From Planctomycetota bacterium (GTDB lineage: Bacteria > Planctomycetota > Planctomycetia > Pirellulales > Lacipirellulaceae), in NCBI GenBank assembly GCA_022614705.1, contig JAKEIB010000323.1:1-39331 (forward strand): 39,331 nucleotides of DNA, read 5' to 3'. Each line of letters starts with the position of its first letter. Position 1 is the stretch's first letter. A program made the position numbers and the translations under genes. The notes beneath the pieces were generated by a model. It saw nothing but the letters and a program-made list of their open reading frames with translations. It was not told where the DNA came from and ran no database searches. Below, piece after piece: positions 8,646-16,510 of the stretch.

Positions 8646-9903
8646 CTGCTCCAAACCGACTCCCGGCGTGCGAGTTGAGTACGTCTCGATACACGGCGTT
8701 GACGCCGGCGGCCATCGTGGCGTCGGAAAACAGTTCGGCGTGGCGGCGACGCGCGTTGCGGCTAAGCTCGGAATAATTCACGCCGCCAGCCACCATCTCT
8801 TCGATGGCCCGCGACAATTGGCTTACGCTGCCCGCTTCGACCAACAAGCCCGTCTGTCGATGCGACACGGCATCGGGCACGCCTTCCACGCGCGAGGCAA
8901 CGACCGGTACGCCGGCCGCCATCGCCTCGAGCACGACCATCGGCAGACCCTCGCCGAACAGGCTGGGCAGGACGAACACGTCGATCTTGGCCAGCTCGCG
9001 ATTGACGCCGCGTGTGAAGCCGATCCAATCGATGGCCTCGGCGAGGCCGAGCTTCTCGGCCAGCGCGTGGGTGGACCATTCATAGGCCGGCGATTCAAAT
9101 CCGCCCACCGCGCGCAGCCGCACGTTCACGCCGCGCGATCGCAGCACGGCCAGCGACTCCAGCAACACTTCGACGCCTTTTCGCGGCCGGAACAGGGCCA
9201 CCGTGCCGAGCATCCAAGTGCCGCTAGGCGGCCGGCGGTCGTGTGCGTTGCCGAGCGCTGGTACGCCATTGGGAACGCACGTGATTCGCTCCGCCGCGAT
9301 GCCGCGGAGAATCATGTATTGCCGCAAGCTGGGCGAGACGGCGATGAGGCGATCCGCCTCGCGCACGGCGCCCCATTCGACCATTGCATTGATTCGATTC
9401 AACAGCCGGCGCGTCGAATCGCGCCCGGCCGGACTGTGAACGTGGTAGAGGAACGGCACGCCGGCTCGCCGCGCCGCCATCCGGCCGACGAGCGCGGTCC
9501 GCGGCGTGTGGGCGTGTATCAAGTCGTATCCATCGTTGGCGACCATCGCGGCGATCCGCTTCACCACGCGTAGATCGAACCGCCCGCGCATGGGCATCTC
9601 GGCAAGCGGCGCGTCCTTCGACTCGCGCGCGGCCGGAAACCGTCGCGGTTTGACGCACACGAACCCCACTTCGCAGCCAAGCCGCGGCAACTGCGCGGCC
9701 AACAAATCCTGCACGCGCTCGGCGCCCGAATAGTGCTCGCCGTTCACGAGGTGCAGCGCGCGAATCGTCCGCGGCTGCGCCGCCGATTCGCCACCGTTCG
9801 TTGCGGCTACGCTTGAATCGGTCGTCGGACAAGCAACCGGAAACGGCAAAACGTCTACGGACGCCGCGAGAGCCGCGGCATCACAGGGAATCGAAGCGGA
9901 CAT
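8635..9903 (-). CDS. GT4 family glycosyltransferase
   Basis: A 422-residue GT-B fold glycosyltransferase of family GT4 (glycosyltransferases group 1), which moves a sugar from a nucleotide donor to a lipid- or polysaccharide-linked acceptor at the inner face of the membrane. The N-terminal acceptor domain begins near ALHLVNGEHYSGAERVQDLL. Further marks are IHAHTPRTALVGRMAARRAGVPFLYHVHSP, the hinge VPNGVP, and the donor domain with GTVALFRPRKGVEVLLESLA, then VFVLPSLFGEGLPMVVLEAMAAGVPVVAS, which holds the E-x7-E motif. ATG 9903 is the nearest start to the domain but has a poor ribosome binding site and a 45-residue leader without homology; ATG 9942 is possible. The gene stands alone. Its stop codon comes from a palindromic repeat. 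Confidence 0.88.
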   Translation of the reverse strand: MSASIPCDAAALAASVDVLPFPVACPTTDSSVAATNGGESAAQPRTIRALHLVNGEHYSGAERVQDLLAAQLPRLGCEVGFVCVKPRRFPAARESKDAPLAEMPMRGRFDLRVVKRIAAMVANDGYDLIHAHTPRTALVGRMAARRAGVPFLYHVHSPAGRDSTRRLLNRINAMVEWGAVREADRLIAVSPSLRQYMILRGIAAERITCVPNGVPALGNAHDRRPPSGTWMLGTVALFRPRKGVEVLLESLAVLRSRGVNVRLRAVGGFESPAYEWSTHALAEKLGLAEAIDWIGFTRGVNRELAKIDVFVLPSLFGEGLPMVVLEAMAAGVPVVASRVEGVPDAVSHRQTGLLVEAGSVSQLSRAIEEMVAGGVNYSELSRNARRRHAELFSDATMAAGVNAVYRDVLNSHAGSRFGAVSF

Positions 9904-10114
9904 GCAGGAACTCGCCGCGGGACCAGATTCGCACCGCCCCATCCATCGGAGGGTCACAGCAACTCTACCACGCGCCGGCGGACGCGTTGATTTTTCACAA
10001 CAGTTCACAGCGGGTTGTTCCGGTTGTGACGAGGGATGGGGCCGGGGGCAGGGAGCGGGGGGCTCGGGGCATGGGGCGGGACAGGGCATTTCTCTCGGAG
10101 AATTGCGTAGATTG

Positions 10115-10139
10115 CCAAAACTCCCCCCTGGGGTTTTGG
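10115..10139. repeat. Strong hairpin
   Basis: CCAAAAC (10115-10121) pairs with GTTTTGG (10133-10139), extended by CCC/GGG after a one-base bulge. No T tract follows on either strand, so it is not a standard terminator. A second small inverted repeat, TGTCGC/GCGACA, follows at once (10146-10163). Confidence 0.5.
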
Positions 10140-10151
10140 CACGTGTGTCGC
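10137..10151 (+). promoter_or_regulatory. Sigma-54-like promoter sequence
   Basis: TGGCAC-N5-TCGC keeps the GG-N10-GC spacing required by RpoN and differs from TGGCAC-N5-TTGC at one base. It overlaps the right arm of a hairpin. The next plus-strand gene starts about 390 bases downstream, so a target is not obvious. Chance occurrence is quite possible. Confidence 0.25.
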
Positions 10152-10540
10152 GGAATTGCGACAGTGTTGTACGGCGACATGCGGGCACGGCAGGAAAGGA
10201 CGATCGTGGAGTCATGAGGACGCGTATTTCTCGGAAGCGGACAAGCGGACAAGTTTTTTAGGGGTGTCTGAAACGAAGGAGGGACGGCCAGAGCACGGTC
10301 GCGCCGCCATCTCCAAGCGCGCACATCAATAGCGCAGTCCGCCGATTCTGGCTGACGGCTGAGAGCTAATGGCTGAGGGCGTACTATAGCAGATATGTGT
10401 ACAGATTTCTAGGTTCGATTTTTGGCCGCTTGTTTCTCGGCGTGCCTGTTTTGCGTTGAATAATCCTAGCGGTGCGAGCGCAGGCACGATAAATTGGCCG
10501 CGAAGAGCTGCGATGTAATGCCTCGAAGGTCGCACTCGGC

Positions 10541-13483
10541 ATGTTTGCAACGGTGCTGTCCCCAATGTCCAAGAAGACCGAATCGACGGCGGGTCCTGCA
10601 ATTGCAGCGCCTGAAATCTGCGAGCTTATCGAGAAGTTCGCCGAGCACCGCGAAACGTATCGCCGGCCGGGCTACAACGAAACGCAGCTTCGGCAGGATT
10701 TTCTTGATCCGTTTTTCATCGCGCTAGGTTGGGACATCTACAACCGTGACGGGATTCATGAGAACTATCGCGACGTGATCTTGGAACACGCGCTGCGGGT
10801 CGAGAAGAGCGTCAAGGCGCCCGACTACTGTATTCGAATCGGACCGACGCCGAAATTTTTTGTCGAGGCGAAGAAGCCGGCGGTGGATATCAAGAGCGAC
10901 GTGGGGCCGGCTTTTCAGCTTCGCCGCTATGCGTGGACGGCAAAGCTGCCGCTTTCGATCCTTACGGATTTCGAGGAATTTGCGGTCTACGACTGCCGGG
11001 TGAAGCCGGACAAGGACGACAGCGCGGCGACGGCGCGGGTGATGTTGCTGAGCCACACCGACTACGCGGAGCGATGGGGCGAGATTGCGGGGATCTTTTC
11101 GCGCGAGGCTGTTCTCAAAGGGCGGTTCGATGAATTCGCCGGGTCGACGAAGAAAAAGCGCGGCACGGCGGAGGTAGACGCGGCCTTCCTGGAGGAAATC
11201 GAGGGCTGGCGCGAATCACTGGCCAAAAATCTTAGTTTGCGAAATGAGTCGATTACCGACCGCGAGCTCAATGCGGCCGTGCAGCTCGTCATTGACCGCA
11301 TTATCTTCCTGCGGATGTGCGAGGGGCGCGACATTGAGCCGTACGGCCGGCTGCAATCGCTGTTGAACGGCGAGCGAGTTTATCGACGGCTTGTGGAGAT
11401 ATTTCACCGGGCGGATGAGAAGTACAACTCGGGCCTTTTCCATTTTCAGAGGGAGAAGGATCGTGAGCGGCCGGATGAATTGACGCCGGACCTCGTCGTC
11501 GATGACAAAGTATTGAAGGACATTATTCGACGGCTGTACTATCCGGAAAGCCCATACGAGTTTGCCGCATTGCCGGCGGACATTCTGGGGCAGGTCTACG
11601 AGCAGTTTTTGGGCAAGGTGATCCGGCTCACGGCGGGACACCGGGCCAAGATCGAGGAGAAGCCGGAGGTCCGCAAGGCGGGTGGCGTTTATTACACGCC
11701 GACGTACATTGTCGACTACATCGTCGAAAACACGGTTGGCAAGCTGGTCGAAGGCAAGATGCCGCAAGAGGTGGGAGGGCTTACGGCGACGTACAAGCAA
11801 GCGAAGACGGCTCGGCCGTTGGCGGTGCTCGACCCGGCTTGCGGCAGCGGATCCTTTCTCATCGGGGCGTATCAATACCTGCTCGATTGGTATCTCCAGC
11901 AATACATCGCATCCGAGCCGGAAAAGCACGCCAAGGGCGCCCAGCCGCGAATCTACCGCACGACGACCGGCGACTGGCGTCTCACGATTGCCGAGCGAAA
12001 ACGGATACTGCTGTCGCACATCTATGGCGTCGACATCGATTCCCAGGCGGTCGAGGTCACGAAGCTGTCGCTCCTATTGAAAGTACTCGAAGGCGAAACG
12101 GAGCACACAATCCGCCAGCTTGAAGCATTCCACAAGGAGCGCGCCCTACCTGACCTCGCAAACAACGTCAAATGTGGCAACAGCCTCATTGCATCGGATT
12201 TTTACGATAAGCAGCAGATGGACCTATTCGATGAAGATAAAAGATTGCGGATTAATGCCTTCGATTGGAAAAGCGAACTTGGATTTCCCGCCAAGTTCGG
12301 TTGCGAGACCGTGGGATTCGACGCAGTAATTGGAAACCCACCGTGGGGCCAGAAGGATATCGCTGATGAGCAGGGCATCAAGAACTACGTTTGGGGCCAC
12401 TATCCATCATCAAGAGGAATTTACGACCTCTTCCGCCCATTTGTCGAAAAAGGGATCGAACTTACCCGGCACGGCGGAAGGTTCGGCATGGTCCTCCCGG
12501 ACATCGTTCTGCTCAAAGATTATGTCGAGACGCGCAAGTTCTTACTCGAACAGTTGGCGATCGAGGAAATCGATTGGTGGGGCATGCCTTTCACCGACGC
12601 TGTCATTGACGCAACCACGATCATTGGACGCAAATGTGTTCCGCAGAATGGGCACCTTGTCAAAGTTGCTGTCCATGACTCTGAGTCTCCAATCGATCAA
12701 ATCATGCCGCAAGCTGATTTCTGGATGAATCCGCGGTATGTCTTCAATTTGCACCTCACACCGGAAAAACGTGCAATCTTGCGAAGCCTAGAGAAGTATC
12801 CGCGCTTAGGAGACTTTTTCGAGATTCACGAAGGCGTCCATAGCGGCAACATTCGAGAGGAACTTTTCGTTCCCGCTCGAATAGACGAAACGTGCAAGCC
12901 GTTGATTTTTGGGCGAGGCGAGATTCAGCCGTACCTCTTACGCTGGGACGGCAAGTATATTCGTCTCAGTGCCGTGCCGAAGCGAAAGACAAAAGAGAGC
13001 TACGCGAATGCTGGCAATCCGGAGTGGTACGATCAGGACAAGATTCTCGTGCGGCGAACAGGGGACTCGGTTCTAGCCGCTGTTGATCGCGAGCGGCGCT
13101 ATGCGAGCAATAACTTTTTCATCGTGTTTCCTAAGCAGCGGTGCGAGTTAACGCTCGATGGCCTGTGTGCCATGCTCAACAGCAGATTCATGACGTGGTA
13201 TTTTCGAACGATCGAGCCGCGGAAGGGGCGGGTTTTTGCAGAACTAAAGATTAAGCATCTCTCCGCGTTCCCAGTACCTATGGATCGAGACGGCCAGAAC
13301 ACGTGTCGAGACCTAAACGAGCTTGGCATTTCGCGAGTAATGATTGCTCAGACCCTTGCACAAAGCCATTCGTCTCACGAAGTGGAATCACTGAAACGTA
13401 CGGGAAAACACATCGACTCTAAGATCGACGGATTAGTGCGAGAACTATTCCAGGTCGTTGAACAGCTCGATGGCAAGGAGTAG
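10541..13483 (+). CDS. Type IIG-like restriction-modification fusion: PD-(D/E)XK nuclease plus N6-adenine methyltransferase
   Basis: A 980-residue single-chain nuclease-methyltransferase. Residues about 25-185 form a type I R-subunit-like N-terminal nuclease domain with PD at 94-95 and the ExK triad E109-A-K111 (FFVEAKK). A helical connector follows. The N6-adenine methyltransferase core shows VYYTPTYIVDYIV (383-395), the AdoMet motif DPACGSGSF (431-439), YGVDID (495-500) and the catalytic NPPW (599-602). The C-terminal third should be the target recognition domain, with GKYIR and RGRVFAELKIKHLSAFPVP. These enzymes methylate one adenine in their site and cut nearby. Start ATG 10541 has GAAGG 14 bases upstream; ATG 10565 is an alternative. 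A PLD nuclease gene follows after four bases, so the two are probably co-translated. Confidence 0.88.
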   Translation: MFATVLSPMSKKTESTAGPAIAAPEICELIEKFAEHRETYRRPGYNETQLRQDFLDPFFIALGWDIYNRDGIHENYRDVILEHALRVEKSVKAPDYCIRIGPTPKFFVEAKKPAVDIKSDVGPAFQLRRYAWTAKLPLSILTDFEEFAVYDCRVKPDKDDSAATARVMLLSHTDYAERWGEIAGIFSREAVLKGRFDEFAGSTKKKRGTAEVDAAFLEEIEGWRESLAKNLSLRNESITDRELNAAVQLVIDRIIFLRMCEGRDIEPYGRLQSLLNGERVYRRLVEIFHRADEKYNSGLFHFQREKDRERPDELTPDLVVDDKVLKDIIRRLYYPESPYEFAALPADILGQVYEQFLGKVIRLTAGHRAKIEEKPEVRKAGGVYYTPTYIVDYIVENTVGKLVEGKMPQEVGGLTATYKQAKTARPLAVLDPACGSGSFLIGAYQYLLDWYLQQYIASEPEKHAKGAQPRIYRTTTGDWRLTIAERKRILLSHIYGVDIDSQAVEVTKLSLLLKVLEGETEHTIRQLEAFHKERALPDLANNVKCGNSLIASDFYDKQQMDLFDEDKRLRINAFDWKSELGFPAKFGCETVGFDAVIGNPPWGQKDIADEQGIKNYVWGHYPSSRGIYDLFRPFVEKGIELTRHGGRFGMVLPDIVLLKDYVETRKFLLEQLAIEEIDWWGMPFTDAVIDATTIIGRKCVPQNGHLVKVAVHDSESPIDQIMPQADFWMNPRYVFNLHLTPEKRAILRSLEKYPRLGDFFEIHEGVHSGNIREELFVPARIDETCKPLIFGRGEIQPYLLRWDGKYIRLSAVPKRKTKESYANAGNPEWYDQDKILVRRTGDSVLAAVDRERRYASNNFFIVFPKQRCELTLDGLCAMLNSRFMTWYFRTIEPRKGRVFAELKIKHLSAFPVPMDRDGQNTCRDLNELGISRVMIAQTLAQSHSSHEVESLKRTGKHIDSKIDGLVRELFQVVEQLDGKE

Positions 13484-13487
13484 CAGA

Positions 13488-14495
13488 ATGCGGAGGAATA
13501 AATCGACGCTCTTGCCAACACATCCTGACAAAGGGCGCGGCAGTGCCGTCGACTTCCTCAGTGCATTTCGTAACGAGTGCCGCAACAACACCAGCGCAAA
13601 ACAACTGCTCATCGTGACGTACGTCGCCAGCATGGAAGGCTGGGAAGTTATCCGTCGCTCGGTCGACCGGTTTCGCAGGAAAGTGGCCAACCGTAAGGTT
13701 GGTGCTTACGTCGGTCTGGACCATCTTTTGACGCAACCCGGCGCACTCAAGGCAATGCGAGACTCAAGTCTTGGCGTTAAGACTGTTAGTTCTTGGCCCG
13801 ATGTCTTTCACCCTAAACTTTTCGCCTTCATCGGTGCGAAGGAAGCCGTGCTGTTGGTCGGATCGAACAACTTGACACGGCGCGGGATGCGCTCGAATTA
13901 CGAATTCGCATTGCGAGTTGCGTTGCCCCAGGTCGAGATTGCGAAGTTCCGGTTATGGCTTGCCGAAGTCGATCAAGTGGCTGAACGGCTTACTCCGAAA
14001 GCGTTGGACAGATACCGCTACGAGTTCGAGCAGGCAAAGAAGATCCGACGCATCGTTCCAGCACCCCGTGAGCGGATTCGCCAATTGACGAAGCAGAGCG
14101 TGCCAGTTAGACGACGGTTCTCACGCGCAATCGTCGAGGTTACGCCGCGTGAAACTGGAACGCAGGGAACCCAAATCCAGATGCCTATGGAGGTGGTTCG
14201 CGCATTTTTTGGAATGAAAGCCAAGCAATCTGATGCCCTAAAAGTTTTGAGCGACGACACCGATGAATCTCGACAGTTGACCCTGACGGCCTTTGACAAT
14301 AACACAGCGAGACTTTCCCTCTCAGAGGTCGACTACCAAGCCCGGCCCTGCGTTATCGAATTGTGGTGGGAGGGCGACGAACTCCGGTTTCGTGTCGTGC
14401 GCCGGGCGGTAAACGCGAGCGAATATAAACGATTGCTCCAGAGCGCCGTGCATCAAACTCGTACGCGCAGCAAGCGTTTTGCGCTGTTGCGATAG
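13488..14495 (+). CDS. PLD-family restriction endonuclease (NgoFVII/BfiI-like)
   Basis: A 335-residue protein with a phospholipase D-type nuclease domain. The half HKD site is clear: H108-P-K110 (FHPKLFAF), then GSNN (125-128) and SNYE ending at E139. Such enzymes dimerise to build one active site and cut DNA without metal. The C-terminal half (about 215-335), with IQMPMEVVRAFFG and ELWWEGDELRFRVVRR, fits a small beta-barrel DNA-binding domain like the B3-like domain of BfiI, but this is inference. ATG 13488 has AAGGAG seven bases upstream and lies four bases after the methyltransferase stop; longer frames from 13458 overlap that gene. It probably cuts the same site as the fused enzyme, or protects against other DNA. 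Confidence 0.82.
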   Translation: MRRNKSTLLPTHPDKGRGSAVDFLSAFRNECRNNTSAKQLLIVTYVASMEGWEVIRRSVDRFRRKVANRKVGAYVGLDHLLTQPGALKAMRDSSLGVKTVSSWPDVFHPKLFAFIGAKEAVLLVGSNNLTRRGMRSNYEFALRVALPQVEIAKFRLWLAEVDQVAERLTPKALDRYRYEFEQAKKIRRIVPAPRERIRQLTKQSVPVRRRFSRAIVEVTPRETGTQGTQIQMPMEVVRAFFGMKAKQSDALKVLSDDTDESRQLTLTAFDNNTARLSLSEVDYQARPCVIELWWEGDELRFRVVRRAVNASEYKRLLQSAVHQTRTRSKRFALLR

Positions 14496-14669
14496 CGAAC
14501 GCTTGAATCCGCACAGCGCAACGCGCCAGCGGCAGCGCGGACGGAGCACGAGCGGACGGAACTAGCGCGGCAGATCGAGCACACGGACGCGGAGATTGAC
14601 CGGCTGGTGTACGAGTTGTACGGGCTGACGGAGGAGGAAATCGCGCTGGTGGAGGAGGCAACCCAATGA
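14496..14669 (+). pseudogene. Orphan C-terminal tail of an N6-adenine methyltransferase (copy 1)
   Basis: Directly after the TAG of the PLD gene, in the same frame, 57 sense codons run to TGA 14669. They encode a helix with the motif ARQIEHTDAEIDRLVYELYG, followed by LTEEEIALVEEATQ. This is the usual end of Eco57I-type and related restriction methyltransferases in planctomycetes (known from the family). No body of a gene precedes it. It probably remains from an earlier methyltransferase gene replaced by recombination. Its stop overlaps the ATG of the DUF2513 gene by four bases (ATGA). Read-through of the TAG would fuse it to the PLD protein; nothing here shows that this happens. Confidence 0.65.
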
Positions 14670-15031
14670 AACGCGATATGGAATTGATTCGCCAAATCCT
14701 TTTGCGGATCGAAGAAACCGAAAATGTCCAGTTGTTACTCGACGAAAACTACGAACGACGCGAATTCATTGAATACCACCTGCTACTACTCCGCGAGGCA
14801 GGTCTAATCGCAGGTGTGGTAGTCGTCGAATGCGATGGTGGGGAACTCGTGACGCAGATTGTATCGAAGCCTCGCCTCACTTGGTCAGGCCACGAATTCC
14901 TCGACGTGGCACGCGATGAGACTACCTGGAATCAGGCAAAGGAACGGGTCGGCAATTCCATTGGCACGGTAGCTATGAGCGTATTATCTGCCTTATTGAT
15001 CGAGATTAGCAAGCGACAACTGGGGCTGTGA
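14666..15031 (+). CDS. DUF2513 domain-containing protein
   Basis: A 121-residue protein that matches my memory of DUF2513: it begins MKRDMELIRQILLRIEE, continues with EYHLLLLREAGLIAG, and has the hallmark RLTWSGHEFLDVARDETTWNQAKERVG. The centre resembles a winged helix. The function is unknown; such genes are common beside phage, restriction and toxin genes. It begins in the stop codon of methyltransferase tail copy 1 and is followed five bases later by tail copy 2, so it appears to have come in between two related tails. A C-terminal hydrophobic stretch (SIGTVAMSVLSALLIEI) is short and may be an amphipathic helix. Confidence 0.75.
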   Translation: MKRDMELIRQILLRIEETENVQLLLDENYERREFIEYHLLLLREAGLIAGVVVVECDGGELVTQIVSKPRLTWSGHEFLDVARDETTWNQAKERVGNSIGTVAMSVLSALLIEISKRQLGL

Positions 15032-15035
15032 GCAG

Positions 15036-15215
15036 ATGCTCGACTTTAACAAGCATCAGCCGCAAGCGCGGACCGATCACGAACGGACGGCGCTCGTGCG
15101 GCAGATTGAGCACACCGACGCGGAGATTGACCGGCTGGTGTACGAGCTGTACGGGCTGACGGCCCTCGCCCTAACCCTCTCCCAAAGGGCGAGGGTAACA
15201 GCGTTGGTGGAGGGG
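15036..15215 (+). pseudogene. Orphan methyltransferase C-terminal tail (copy 2), interrupted by a palindrome
   Basis: ATG 15036 opens a frame that reads MLDFNKHQPQARTDHERTAL and then the motif RQIEHTDAEIDRLVYELYGL, nearly the same as copy 1 at 14496-14669. After LYGLT, copy 1 has EEEIALVEE; here 39 bases of a palindromic repeat replace the 12 bases for EEEI, and the frame resumes with ALVEG. The frame continues to 15332 into unrelated repeat sequence and overlaps the next gene. It is most likely the remnant of a methyltransferase gene end. Confidence 0.65.
15161..15199. repeat. Palindromic repeat (CCCTCGCCCT family) inside coding remnant
   Basis: Perfect 10-base arms CCCTCGCCCT (15163-15172) and AGGGCGAGGG (15186-15195) with a 13-base loop. 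Comparison with the uninterrupted copy at 14496-14669 marks the inserted segment as about 39 bases replacing 12, in frame. Confidence 0.75.
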
Positions 15216-15297
15216 CGACGAAGTGAGTCGAGAGTTAAGAGACAAGGGTCAAGAGTCCGAGGTAAGCTAGCTCGACCTTTGCGGAGCCAATGCCACC

Positions 15298-15630
15298 ATG
15301 AAACTTCCAAACGGCGAGGGAGCGGTCCTTGACGTCGAAAAGCTGACCGAGTACTGCCTCAATCCGGATCACCCGCGCGGCAAGCACAAGGCCCGGGTAT
15401 TTCGTGCGGCATGCGGATTCACAGCAGAGAACGCCGAGTTGATGCGCGAGCAGCTTCTGGAAGCGGCCGCCGATGAGGATGCGATTCAGGTGCCTCCGGA
15501 TGTGCACGGCCAGCGATACGTGATAGAATGCTTATTATCGGGACCGACGGGGCGAGCCCGAGTGCGCGCGGCGTGGATCGTGCGGCCGGGCGAGGATTTT
15601 CCGCGGTTTGTCAGCGCTTACGTGCTGTAG
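15298..15630 (+). CDS. DUF6883 domain-containing protein
   Basis: A 110-residue protein with the DUF6883 pattern as I remember it: MKLPNGEGAVLDVEKLTEYCLNP at the start, DHPRGKHKARVFRAACGF in the middle and RVRAAWIVRPGEDFPRFVSAYVL at the end. The conserved HPRGKHKARVF and AWIV..GEDFPR blocks suggest a small nuclease- or nucleotide-binding toxin-like fold, but function is unknown. The next gene, eleven bases downstream, is a DUF4926 protein; the pair often occurs together, and a toxin-antitoxin-like relation is possible but unproven. ATG 15298 is chosen because it starts the conserved N-terminus; GGAG lies 12 bases upstream. Confidence 0.75.
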   Translation: MKLPNGEGAVLDVEKLTEYCLNPDHPRGKHKARVFRAACGFTAENAELMREQLLEAAADEDAIQVPPDVHGQRYVIECLLSGPTGRARVRAAWIVRPGEDFPRFVSAYVL

Positions 15631-15640
15631 AGGAATCGAA

Positions 15641-15859
15641 ATGAATGCGCCGATCCAGCTTCTCGACGTGGTTGCGTTGGTCCATGATCGACCGAGCGAT
15701 GGTTTAGTGCGAGGTCAGGTAGGCACGATCGTCGAAATCTTGTCGCCGGGCGTATATGAGGTGGAGTTTTCGGACGACAAGGGGAAGACCTACGCGATGC
15801 TGCCTCTTAAGGCTGAAGAGCTAATCGTTCTTCATACGGCGCCGGTGCATTCGACGTAG
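15641..15859 (+). CDS. DUF4926 domain-containing protein (first copy)
   Basis: A 72-residue protein with the DUF4926 outline: LLDVVALVHDRPSDGLVRGQVGTIVEILSPGVYEVEFSDDKGKTYAMLPLKAEELI. This is an SH3-like small beta-barrel pattern, in which 'GxxGTIVE...YEVEF' is the signature. ATG 15641 has AGAGGA just upstream and follows the DUF6883 stop by ten bases, so the two are likely one transcript and may be a functional pair. A frame from 15608 is longer but overlaps the DUF6883 gene. Confidence 0.78.
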   Translation: MNAPIQLLDVVALVHDRPSDGLVRGQVGTIVEILSPGVYEVEFSDDKGKTYAMLPLKAEELIVLHTAPVHST

Positions 15860-15959
15860 GGCGAGCACAGGCGAATGTCGCCGTCGCGATTGGTGCTTAC
15901 GCAAAAAGACTTTGCGGACTCGAAAGGCCAAATTGGCATCTCAATTTCCTGGCGAATCC

Positions 15960-16208
15960 ATGGCCTTGGAAATGTTCGAACGCGCGATTCTAACCGTCGA
16001 TCTACCGGCAGAAGGCCTGCGCGCGGGCGACGTGGGGACAGTCGTCGACGAACACGTCGCGCCCAGCCTCCAGGAGACGGGTTACAGTGTTGAGTTCTTC
16101 GATATGACGGGTCGGACGGTGGCTGTGGTCACCGTACCAGCCAGCAGCTTGCGGGAACCCACGACGCAGGATCTTCCTAGTGTCCGCGTGTTGTCGGCGG
16201 CCGGATAG
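15960..16208 (+). CDS. DUF4926-like protein (second copy)
   Basis: An 82-residue protein that repeats the DUF4926 pattern: FERAILTVDLPAEGLRAGDVGTVVDEHV, then GYSVEFFDMTGRTVAVVTVPASSLRE. It lies 100 bases after the first copy, but the two are clearly diverged. ATG 15960 begins the conserved part; TTG 15912 would add sixteen residues without homology. No clear ribosome binding site. Its DUF6883 partner is missing, which fits an orphan antitoxin-like gene or an old duplication. Confidence 0.65.
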   Translation: MALEMFERAILTVDLPAEGLRAGDVGTVVDEHVAPSLQETGYSVEFFDMTGRTVAVVTVPASSLREPTTQDLPSVRVLSAAG

Positions 16209-16270
16209 GTGCATGACACGCGCGGTCTATGACCACGGAGATTGATCGCAAGTTGAGCTCGCTGAGGTCA

Positions 16271-16295
16271 CCGGCCTCACAGAGGCCAGCTACAG
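16271..16295. repeat. GTAGCTGGCCTC repeat, copy a
   Basis: CCGGCCTC-ACA-GAGGCC-AGCTACAG: GGCCTC and GAGGCC pair perfectly around three bases, with an asymmetric tail AGCTAC. One of seven related copies in the window. Confidence 0.75.
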
Positions 16296-16415
16296 CTCGT
16301 GCGGCGGGCGTTCTCTTTACAATGCTCGCCCCGTGGCGGATATTGCCGTCGGCCGTTGATGCGGGGTTTTTTTCGGCGTGATGTAGAATGGAGTGAGAGT
16401 GTCGGTTTGTTGGAA

Positions 16416-16470
16416 GTAGCCGGCCTCGCAGAGGCCAACCACAGCGGCCGGCCTCGCAGAGGCCAGCTAC
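16416..16470. repeat. GTAGCTGGCCTC repeats, copies b and c in tandem
   Basis: Two units two bases apart: GTAGCCGGCCTCGCAGAGGCCAA (16416-16438) and GGCCGGCCTCGCAGAGGCCA plus GCTAC (16446-16470). Each has the GGCCTC-GCA-GAGGCC stem. Confidence 0.75.
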
Positions 16471-16490
16471 GGCGAACCGTTCCCTGGCCT

Positions 16491-16510
16491 CTCCCTAAAA
16501 GGGAGGGGGA
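16491..16510 (+). promoter_or_regulatory. Hairpin covering the ppx ribosome binding site
   Basis: CTCCCT (16491-16496) pairs with AGGGAG (16500-16505) around AAA. The purine run GGGAGGGGGA (16501-16510) that should serve as ribosome binding site for ATG 16519 lies partly in the right arm, so the stem could limit access. Regulatory effect is inference. Confidence 0.45.

Larger units (their letters stand above)
9904..10540. other. 637-base intergenic region, repeat and hairpin rich
   Basis: No gene is supported. It holds a G-rich tract with many G runs (10035-10080) that resembles a decayed AGCAGGGAGCGGGG repeat and could form a G-quadruplex, a strong hairpin at 10115-10139, a sigma-54-like sequence at 10137-10151, a tandem GCGGACAA pair (10237-10252) followed by six T, and a decayed GGCTGAGAGCTAATGGCTGA repeat near 10351-10380. 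The restriction gene starts at the right end. Confidence 0.5.

Noticed and set aside
10035..10080. G-quadruplex regulatory element
   Set aside because: The G-rich tract looks like a decayed copy of the AGCAGGGAGCGGGG repeat; no gene is close enough to support regulation.
16233..16290. Possible third methyltransferase-tail remnant (EIDR.. and ..GLTEAS in two frames)
   Set aside because: Needs a frameshift and only about ten residues match; too weak to call, though the place next to the island fits.
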